Below, in pieces: positions 1 to 5,516 of a DNA stretch of 8,950 nucleotides. The position numbers and the translations under genes are program-made. The stretch lies in assembly GCA_965178525.1 (NCBI GenBank), contig CBCXVS010000299.1, positions 1 through 8,950 of the forward strand, in the 5' to 3' direction. The notes under the pieces are model-generated. The model did not search any database and was not told where the DNA came from. It saw only the letters and a list, made by a program, of their open reading frames with translations. Position 1 is the stretch's first letter; the number at the start of each line of letters is the position of its first letter. Origin of the DNA: CBCXVS01 sp965178525. GTDB lineage: Bacteria; Tectomicrobia; Entotheonellia; Entotheonellales; Entotheonellaceae.

Positions 1-45
1 TTTTTGGCAACTTAGCCTGGAAAAGATATGCCTTCCCTTCAGCTC

Positions 46-318
46 CTATGTTGTCAATAAGGACAAATTGCGGCTAATAGTCTCCGGGTCAATAGTTAAA
101 AAAGTTTTCACTGTAATTTTCGTATTTCCATCTTTTCGTCTAATATTAGTCTCTCCCCATAATATCATTGATGCATTATAATCTTTTAATATTTCAAGAG
201 CAATCTTGTGGCGACTCTTCTCGAGTTTTTTAATACGATTTTCTTCTAAAGTACTTATAAAAATAACACGAATATCTTTTTGGTAACCAATAGACATTAA
301 CAGTTCATGCCAGGCCAA
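46..318 (-). CDS. AT-rich hypothetical ORF, probably a gene fragment
   Basis: I do not recognise this 90-residue product with certainty. It is lysine- and isoleucine-rich and AT-rich (about one third GC), unlike the GC-rich genes to its right. The reading frame is open upstream to a stop near 364-366, adding a segment with GTKAGKS and LSYLAW, so the TTG at 316-318 is only a formal start. An ATG at 295-297 (MSIGYQKD) is an alternative. No good Shine-Dalgarno precedes either start. The body contains a beta strand (IRVIFIS), a charged helix (RIKKLEKSRHKIALEIL) and an 'ASMILWGE' motif followed by a strand. This resembles the 'ADxLIWGxV' segment of various bacterial TPR or effector proteins, but that is recollection, not a domain match. 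The frame is the same as that of the 201-aa gene upstream on this strand, separated by stop codons. It may be the remnant of a longer gene of foreign origin. Confidence 0.35.
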   Translation of the reverse strand: MAWHELLMSIGYQKDIRVIFISTLEENRIKKLEKSRHKIALEILKDYNASMILWGETNIRRKDGNTKITVKTFLTIDPETISRNLSLLTT

Positions 319-384
319 ATAGCTGAGAGATTTTCCTGCTTTTGTACCATATGTAAAGAAGGCTCAAACGTTTCATCATATTCC

Positions 385-990
385 TCATTGACCGCGCAGT
401 AGCCTCTCAAGTTGCTTCTGCAACAGAGAACGCCCTCTTCCTTTCCCTAACATCTTGTCGACAATCTCAAGCAACTTCTGGGTAAGTTGTGACTTGATCG
501 GTTCGTTCGAACCTAATTTAGAACGCTCCGCCACCAAATAGGCACGTACCCGTTCAAGCCCAGAACGGTCCCCTGAGGACTTGCCGGAATCGAATGCGAG
601 CACTTCACGTACACAGAGCGCGAGCAACGTGTAGAATCCCCACCGTTTGCTGATTTCCTCATAGTCGTCATCACTCAGTGACTTCGCAGGCCGGGGATGA
701 TAGACCACCTCGCGCACGAGCCCAAAATCTTGCTGCAACGGTATTATCCGGTAGTCAAAACGGATACAACCGTTATTAGATGTCTCAGGCACGACACGGC
801 TATTGATCATTGCCAAAGCTTCGAGATAGACGCCAAACGACCATACTTTCCTCGCTTCATGCGGCTCGACCTGTAAGTCACGCATCCATTCGAGGAGGAC
901 ATCCTCCGGTGCCGTGATATCTTGCGGTGGCGGTATGACCGGCAACGTCTGGAGATGATCGGTAACGTTTTCTTGGAAAGACTCGACCAT
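385..990 (-). CDS. Hypothetical soluble protein, 201 aa
   Basis: Unrecognised protein. It has no signal peptide or membrane segment and looks cytosolic. It opens with a proline-rich linker (residues about 15-30, LPVIPPPQDITAPED). A mixed alpha/beta body follows, with an aromatic stretch around FGVYLEALAMIN and FDYRIIP, a helix 'RWGFYTLLALCVREVLAF', and a basic C-terminal helix ending KQLERLLRGQ. The ATG at 988-990 lacks a clear Shine-Dalgarno. The frame stays open for more than 30 codons upstream, overlapping the end of the preceding minus-strand gene, so the true start may be further up at a non-ATG codon. It lies 34 bp downstream of the broken exported-protein gene and probably shares its transcript. 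Long, ordinary-looking coding sequence without internal stops supports a real gene. I cannot assign a function. Confidence 0.6.
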   Translation of the reverse strand: MVESFQENVTDHLQTLPVIPPPQDITAPEDVLLEWMRDLQVEPHEARKVWSFGVYLEALAMINSRVVPETSNNGCIRFDYRIIPLQQDFGLVREVVYHPRPAKSLSDDDYEEISKRWGFYTLLALCVREVLAFDSGKSSGDRSGLERVRAYLVAERSKLGSNEPIKSQLTQKLLEIVDKMLGKGRGRSLLQKQLERLLRGQ

Positions 991-1024
991 GTCCGATGCA
1001 CGAACCCCAAGTAACTGCGACAGC

Positions 1025-1455
1025 TCAGCGACCCTCGCTATGATAATGGCTATCCAGCGTATCGATGTCGCCCGGATCAGGTGTGGGTTCTTCTCTTCTA
1101 TTAGGCCTTAACCTCACCGTGAGGTATCTGCACCCCAGCTTGCTAGCGGCATCGGCATGTAAAATCCAATGGACCTGCTCAAATCCCGCACTCGCAAAGC
1201 TTACAGCCAGGCGCTTGCCATCCTTCCACTCGGAAACGTCGGGCAGAGGAATCTTAAAGGTCCCATCTCCACGCGTTGTGCCAGACGTCGGCATCTTACC
1301 CTCTTGAACACGCCATCCAACCCCTTCGACACGCCACTCGACCCTCCCCAGCCCTTCCCCTCTTTGATCAGCGACTGTCCCACGGAGCCATCGTACATCC
1401 CCAAGGCATGGCCAGCTAGAAGCAACACCACCACGATCAGCATCGGTGCCTTCAT
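1025..1455 (-). pseudogene. Secreted protein with carboxypeptidase-regulatory-like domain, frameshifted
   Basis: Two overlapping minus-strand frames make sense only when joined. The first starts at ATG 1453-1455 with a textbook signal peptide: MKAP, a hydrophobic core MLIVVVLLLAG, then HALG before MYDGSV. A GAGG about 10 bases upstream could act as ribosome binding site. That frame then loses sense. The second frame picks up at about 1380-1385 with RGTVADQRGEGLGRVEW, the start of a beta-sandwich of the carboxypeptidase regulatory-like (Cna-B-like) type. It continues through a GDGTFKIPLPD turn and a final YLTVRLRP strand, to a stop at 1025-1027. A one-base shift somewhere about 1380-1420 would restore a protein of about 143 residues, exported to periplasm or cell surface. 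The frame of the second part is also open upstream to 1552, but that extension lacks any signal peptide and reads poorly. The signal peptide and the sandwich are seen in the sequence; the frameshift is inferred. A sequencing error is the main alternative. Confidence 0.55.
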
Positions 1456-1532
1456 CCCTCGCGCACCTCATCTTGCATCTCGCATAAAGAGAGCAATTTT
1501 GTGCCCACGGAAGCATCATGGCTTGGTCCCCC

Positions 1533-1634
1533 TCAGCTCTGGCCATTTCCAATGTCGCTCATCAGTTGATCAAGAGCGTAGTTGGATGCATCCACCGGGT
1601 GTTCGAAGTTCGCTTGCAGCCCAGAGTTTACCAT
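1533..1634 (-). CDS. Possible 33-aa small ORF at the left cassette edge
   Basis: A complete small ORF begins with ATG at 1632-1634 and ends with TGA at 1533-1535. The product starts MVNSGLQANFEHPVDASNYA and ends LMSDIGNGQS. Its composition looks protein-like (acidic, amphipathic helix ALDQLMSDIGN). It starts inside the outer edge of the left inverted repeat, and the equivalent place in the right arm also has an ATG, followed by a short different frame (MLSYAGSI, then stop). No good Shine-Dalgarno is visible. It could be a small protein, the remnant of a gene cut by the repeat, or chance. Confidence 0.25.
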   Translation of the reverse strand: MVNSGLQANFEHPVDASNYALDQLMSDIGNGQS

Positions 1635-1709
1635 AATCAGACATTAGAAACATAAGGATTCCATAGGGATTTCGTGGGGATTTCTTGATACTTCCGTGGA
1701 GATTTCATG
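1625..1709 (+). repeat. Left arm of inverted repeat, with five 11-bp tandem units
   Basis: Positions 1655-1709 are five consecutive 11-bp units: AGGATTCCATA, GGGATTTCGTG, GGGATTTCTTG, ATACTTCCGTG and GAGATTTCATG, consensus GGGATTTCGTG. The outer flank (about 1625-1654) includes GACATTAGAAACATAAGG at 1640-1657. This matches, in inverted orientation, the outer flank of the right arm with 3 mismatches over the 21 bases 1640-1660 against 2249-2269. Similarity fades outward towards about 1625. Together with the right arm it brackets the orphan antitoxin gene. Confidence 0.75.
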
Positions 1710-1874
1710 CCATTGGTTCCCGTCCTTTGCGGCATACACAAGAATGATCAATGAAAAAGGAGATAACCATACGGTAGCATGTCAAGCAAAATCACAAACC
1801 AGGACGCGCCTCATCGCCACGATCATGCCCGATATCGACGTCGCCATCCAGACGATACACCCCTAGAGAGCGCT

Positions 1875-1902
1875 TTGCTAGCGCCCCGGGACACGATATA
1901 AT
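1875..1902 (+). promoter_or_regulatory. Promoter of the orphan antitoxin gene
   Basis: A perfect -10 box TATAAT (1897-1902) stands 16 bp downstream of TTGCTA (1875-1880, 4 of 6 matches to the -35 consensus). Transcription would start near 1909, giving a leader of about 34 nt before the ATG at 1943. The GC-rich inverted motif AGCGCTTTGCTAGCGC overlies the -35 box and could be an operator, as expected if the antitoxin represses itself. Confidence 0.6.
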
Positions 1903-1942
1903 GACGTCCATCAATGGCGAACTTTACCTAAGGTATACAACC

Positions 1943-2170
1943 ATGTCCGGACTCAAACGACAATTTATTTCTGATGCAGAAGGCAATCCCATTGGGATAA
2001 TTTTGCCGCTGGAAGAATATGTCTTGGTGAAAGCGATTCTCGAACAACGCGCACAACCCCCGCATGAGCGTGACAAACTCGATCTCATAACCCAAGCCGC
2101 CCATGATCCGCTCTTTCTGGCGGATTTGCGCGAGACGATGTCAGATTTTGACACAGCGGATGCCGACTGA
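1943..2170 (+). CDS. Orphan antitoxin-like protein (Phd/YefM-type), 75 aa
   Basis: The N-terminal half (MSGLKRQFISDAEGNPIGII, then LPLEEYVLVKAILEQ) has the pattern of the Phd/YefM-like antitoxin fold: a strand, a 'D-x-x-GNPxGVILP' turn, then 'xEEY' opening a helix. Such proteins bind operator DNA with this half and wrap a toxin with the C-terminal tail, here helical and acidic (DPLFLADLRETMSDFDTADAD). An in-frame ATG at 1901 would lengthen it by 14 residues, but that ATG overlaps the -10 box. The ATG at 1943, with AAGG about nine bases upstream, is the better start. No toxin gene follows: the stop is only about 40 bp from the right 11-bp repeat array. The gene is therefore an orphan antitoxin or a cargo gene of the repeat cassette. 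The family call rests on pattern recall. Confidence 0.65.
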   Translation: MSGLKRQFISDAEGNPIGIILPLEEYVLVKAILEQRAQPPHERDKLDLITQAAHDPLFLADLRETMSDFDTADAD

Positions 2171-2205
2171 GCCGCAGACGAGCTGTATCCGCTCGCCAAA
2201 ATGGC

Positions 2206-2284
2206 GATTTCACAAAATCCTCACAAAATCTCCACGCAATCCCCACGCAATCCATAAGTTTCTCATGTCCCGTCATGCTAAGCT
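2206..2284 (-). repeat. Right arm of inverted repeat, with four 11-bp tandem units
   Basis: On the plus strand, 2211-2254 reads CACAAAATCCT, CACAAAATCTC, CACGCAATCCC, CACGCAATCCA. These are four 11-bp units that are reverse complements of the left-arm consensus (AGGATTTTGTG, GAGATTTTGTG, GGGATTGCGTG, TGGATTGCGTG). Next to them, TAAGTTTCTCATGTC (2255-2269) is the inverted counterpart of the left flank. Similarity extends weakly to about 2284. The arms are about 500 bp apart and point towards each other around the antitoxin gene. Confidence 0.75.
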
Positions 2285-2711
2285 ATGCGGGATCCATTTG
2301 ACGCGGACAGCAGATGTCCATCGCAGCCGTCATGATGGCAACATCGCGTGTCTTGGCTCCGATCTTGGCGCGTACACGGTCGGAACCTATCCACACGACA
2401 GAATGTACACTATACATGGCAAATGATATACTCTGGCCACACTAACATAGGCATCACAACGTGGTGTTCCACACCGACCGCATGCAACGCATTGTGAGGA
2501 AGCGTAGGCTGGGCAATTGTGACCCAAATTATCCTTGCAAATGAAGAGAAGGAACGTTATTGTACGCTTTTCGTGGATGCGACTCTGCTTGACGACATGG
2601 TTGTGCGACTAGCTCGTACCGACGTCAATCGACTTAATCAAGCCCTTTTTTTACGGTCATATTCGTCTTGAGCGTCACTAATAGATAGCGAGGCAGGTTG
2701 GGGACTGACCA
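2285..2711. other. Intergenic stretch without a convincing gene
   Basis: No supported gene. The only continuous plus-strand frame runs from an ATG at 2265 to a stop at 2424-2426 (53 aa, MSRHAKLCGIHLTRTADVHR at its start). It begins within the right repeat arm, lacks a Shine-Dalgarno and matches no family I know. A short coding-like patch (FVDATLLDDMVVRLARTDV, about 2570-2626) has no start and is soon closed. A T-run (2645-2651) lacks a stem. I could not identify a convincing promoter for the large gene that follows. Confidence 0.5.
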
Positions 2712-5453
2712 TTGAGGTTGCTGGGAAGGTATAAGTATGTCTGCGTTCGTGCCCGGATTTCCCACGCTGACAATAAACAATTCGACAGGGACGTCGTCTG
2801 GTGGGTCGAGACACTGGTTGCCAACTTGAGGGGGGTATTGCTACAAAAACTTCAGCACGATCAGCTCGACATCTGGCGAGAACCGCGTCTGAGCAGCAGC
2901 GAACCGTTTCTTGATGACATCCGCGACGCGGTGACTCAGTCCGCCACGCTGCTCGTCCTTCTTTCCGAGAGTTATCCGACCTCCGAGTGGTGCCGCCGAG
3001 AGTTGGACTTGTTCCTGCAAGCAGCGGCACAAACCGGCAATGCCACCGGACGGATCGTCTTGGTACGTCTGGACAACCTCGATCCCAACCACTGGCCGGC
3101 CGCATTTCATCGTTTGCGTGGACATCGGTTTTTCGAGCAGGCCAATATGGATGCCGCCACGCATATCCTGGGCACGCCCGCTGCCGATGATCCGGACAAG
3201 CGCTTTTACTTTCAGCAGTTAGACGACCTGAGCCAGGACTTGGCGGACAAACTCCTCGCGTTGAAGGAAGCCCCGGAAGAGCAGGCCGTCCAAGGGCCGC
3301 AACCCGCCGACAACGCCCCGGCGGTGTTTCTCGCGGAAGCTACCCCTGACTTCGAAGACTTGCGTGAGAATATCCGCCGGCAGTTGCAGCAGGCCGACAT
3401 TCGCGTGTTGCCGGAAACGCATTACGACCGGACACCACAAGCCTTCCGCGCCGCCATGGAAGCCGATCTCGATCAGAGTCTGCTGTTCGTGCAATTGCTC
3501 GGGCTCTATGTGACCCCCCGAGTGTCCGGCTTGCGAACGGGTTACGAAGGTCTGCAGCTGGATGTCTCGGAAGCAAAAGGCACGCCGATATTGCGCTGGC
3601 ACAGTCCCGAGCTGGATGTCGCGTCGGCCAGAGACCATGAGCTGTTTGCGCGCGCCGATATCATGGTGATGGACTTCGAGGCGTTCAAGCGCGAGATCAT
3701 CAACACCGTCAGAAAGTGGGAAGTGGAGCAAACGCTACCCGCCATTGAGGGGAATGACGCCCATGTTCTGGTGAATGCCAATAGCCGTGACGAACAGGTC
3801 GCGCAGATGATCCAGGACACGCTTGACCAGCAGGGGTTTGGGTCTGAGATGGCCGACGAAAACGACAACATCGACATGTTGATTGAACTGTATGTCTATC
3901 ATGGCCTCATGGTGGTTTACGGGCAATGTGAAGAGCGGTGGGTCCGGGATCAGTTGCGGGTCTATCGTCAGATCTTACTGAAGCAAAAACAACGCGCCCC
4001 ACTCTGTGCGGTCTACATCGGCCCGCCGGATGACAAGCCGAAGCTCGGTATCCGATTGCCGAACCTGCACCAGGTGTCCTACCGGGACCGGCCCGCCTTG
4101 ATCAAGTTTCTAGATGAGGTGCAAACACAGGCAGCCCAGCTTATGACCACGTCGTCACCGTATCCGGGTCTGCGGCCCTTTGAGCAGGATGAAGCGCACC
4201 TGTTTTTCGGCCGTGAAGCACAGATCGCCGACATGCTGGCGCGGCTGGAAGATCACCGCTTTCTCGCGGTGATCGGGACGAGTGGCTGTGGCAAATCGTC
4301 CCTGGTGCGGGCCGGACTGATTCCGGCCCTCGAACAGGGCTTTCTGTTCGAGGCCGAGCCCAACTGGCGTATGACGCTCATGCGGCCCGGCAGTGCCCCG
4401 TTCGATCACCTCACCGCGGAACTGCTGCAGGACGCGGCGCTCGGCAGTGAGCGCCGCAACACCCCTGAGGCCGCATCATTGCAAGCTATCCTACGGCGCG
4501 GTCCGTTGGGTCTGGTGGAGGCGGTGCAGGAGAGCCGCCTGCCCGAGGACACCAATTTGCTGCTGGTGGTGGACCAGTTTGAAGAAATCTTTCGCTATCG
4601 GAAACAGGCCGCCAATGTCAATGATGCCGATGCGTTCGTGAATTTGCTGCTGGCATCGGTGCAGGCCGGGCAGTCGGAGGCGCCGATCTACGTGGTCATC
4701 ACCATGCGCTCGGACTTTATTGGGGATTGCGCCTTGTTCCCCGATTTGCCTGAAGCGGTCAATGACAGCCAACTCCTGACCCCGCGTCTGACACGCGACC
4801 AATATCGCGCCGCCATCGTGGAGCCGGCCCTGGCGGACAACGGTCAGTTGGACGAGTCGCTGGTCAATCGCCTGTTGAATGATCTCCGCAGTGAACCGGA
4901 TCAGCTGCCCGTGTTGCAACATGCGCTCATGCGGATGTGGACACAGGCAATCGATGAAGCGCCGACACGCGTTTTGACCGTGGCGGACTATGAAAACGTG
5001 GGCGGGTTGACCGGAGCGCTTTCCAAGCCCTGTGACGAGATCTTGTACAACGATCTCGATTCGGCGCAACAGCGCATTGCCGAGGTGATGTTTCGCGTCT
5101 TGTGTGAGCGCGGCTCGGACCAGCGCGATACCCGGCGGCCGGTGCAACTCCATGAAGTCGCCGCCATTGCCGGCGTCGATGTCGAGGCCGTGCGACCGGT
5201 GGTGGATGCTTTCCGAGGCCCGGGACGCAACTTTCTCATGCCGCCACAGCCGACGACGTTAGGTGCGGACACGACGCTGGATATCAGTCACGAGAGTTTG
5301 ATTCGTCAGTGGGACACCTTGAATACTTGGGTGACCGCGGAAGCGGAATCGGCGCGCCAATATCAGCGCTTGGAAGACGCGGCGAAGCGGCGTCAGCAGG
5401 GGCAAGGCGCCGAGTTGTGGCGTGGCGTCGATCTGGAGAGTGCACGAGAGTGA
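2712..5453 (+). CDS. TIR-nSTAND NTPase signalling protein, N-terminal part (split by an in-frame TGA)
   Basis: This is the effector and switch half of a large NLR-like protein. Residues 1-150 are a TIR domain: a WWVETL-LRGVLLQKL helix, a LDIWREPRL loop, and SESYPTSEWCRREL, where Glu97 aligns with the catalytic glutamate of NAD+-cleaving TIRs. Residues 200-340 (VFLAEATPDFEDLRENI; LLFVQLLG) and 350-475 (AHVLVNANSRDEQVAQMIQ; CAVYIGPP) look like two more TIR-like alpha/beta units. From PYPGLRPFEQDEAHLFFG (483-500) comes an nSTAND NTPase. It has Walker A GTSGCGKS (522-529), Walker B LLLVVDQFEE (616-625), ITMRSDF (663-669) and LDISHESLIRQW near 856-866. The formal start TTG 2712 directly follows a stop codon and reads through the ribosome binding site of a better ATG in another frame, so residues 1-16 are doubtful. 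It ends at a TGA where the family should have Trp; the same frame continues into the WD40 part. Family knowledge suggests anti-phage defence by NAD+ depletion. Function of this allele is uncertain because of both lesions. Confidence 0.85.
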   Translation: MRLLGRYKYVCVRARISHADNKQFDRDVVWWVETLVANLRGVLLQKLQHDQLDIWREPRLSSSEPFLDDIRDAVTQSATLLVLLSESYPTSEWCRRELDLFLQAAAQTGNATGRIVLVRLDNLDPNHWPAAFHRLRGHRFFEQANMDAATHILGTPAADDPDKRFYFQQLDDLSQDLADKLLALKEAPEEQAVQGPQPADNAPAVFLAEATPDFEDLRENIRRQLQQADIRVLPETHYDRTPQAFRAAMEADLDQSLLFVQLLGLYVTPRVSGLRTGYEGLQLDVSEAKGTPILRWHSPELDVASARDHELFARADIMVMDFEAFKREIINTVRKWEVEQTLPAIEGNDAHVLVNANSRDEQVAQMIQDTLDQQGFGSEMADENDNIDMLIELYVYHGLMVVYGQCEERWVRDQLRVYRQILLKQKQRAPLCAVYIGPPDDKPKLGIRLPNLHQVSYRDRPALIKFLDEVQTQAAQLMTTSSPYPGLRPFEQDEAHLFFGREAQIADMLARLEDHRFLAVIGTSGCGKSSLVRAGLIPALEQGFLFEAEPNWRMTLMRPGSAPFDHLTAELLQDAALGSERRNTPEAASLQAILRRGPLGLVEAVQESRLPEDTNLLLVVDQFEEIFRYRKQAANVNDADAFVNLLLASVQAGQSEAPIYVVITMRSDFIGDCALFPDLPEAVNDSQLLTPRLTRDQYRAAIVEPALADNGQLDESLVNRLLNDLRSEPDQLPVLQHALMRMWTQAIDEAPTRVLTVADYENVGGLTGALSKPCDEILYNDLDSAQQRIAEVMFRVLCERGSDQRDTRRPVQLHEVAAIAGVDVEAVRPVVDAFRGPGRNFLMPPQPTTLGADTTLDISHESLIRQWDTLNTWVTAEAESARQYQRLEDAAKRRQQGQGAELWRGVDLESARE
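2724..2740 (+). promoter_or_regulatory. Strong ribosome binding site and ATG now out of frame with the TIR gene
   Basis: GGGAAGG (2723-2729) lies eight bases before an ATG at 2738-2740. This is the best translation start signal in the neighbourhood. It opens a frame reading MSAFVPGF, the N-terminal sequence I associate with TIR-STAND proteins (MSxFVPGY followed by YDVFVSY). This frame soon loses sense and stops near 2830. The TIR domain continues in another frame from SHADN (2760 on). This probably marks the ancestral start codon, disconnected by a small deletion. Confidence 0.55.
5451..5453 (+). other. In-frame TGA interrupting the large gene at a conserved Trp position
   Basis: The frame reads GVDLESARE, TGA, RAKAHPTAAWAARYGDAYQL and on into the 764-aa downstream frame, with no shift. 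Homologues usually read 'xARxWRxxxxPTAAWAARY' here, so TGG to TGA is the simplest change. No ribosome binding site serves the next ATG (5517). The downstream half would thus be made only by readthrough or weak re-initiation. Confidence 0.85.
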
Positions 5454-5516
5454 AGAGCCAAAGCCCATCCAACCGCCGCCTGGGCGGCACGCTATGGCGA
5501 TGCGTATCAACTGGCG

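Noticed and set aside
1655..1709. CRISPR array
   Set aside because: Units are 11 bp, directly abutting, without spacers, and no cas genes are present.
2085..2276. Minus-strand 63-aa ORF across the right repeat arm
   Set aside because: It is a translation of the 11-bp repeats (giving a repetitive W/F/D-rich peptide) and of the antisense of the antitoxin. There is no start signal.
2642..2655. Terminator or promoter element at the T-run upstream of the STAND gene
   Set aside because: No stem precedes the T-run and no -35/-10 pair with acceptable spacing was found around it.
5451..5453. Genome-wide reassignment of TGA to Trp (alternative genetic code)
   Set aside because: TGG is used for Trp throughout, and TGA ends several otherwise well-defined genes here (201-aa gene, antitoxin with ATGA overlap, vapC). 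TGA-recoding lineages are mostly AT-rich. A local nonsense change is simpler.
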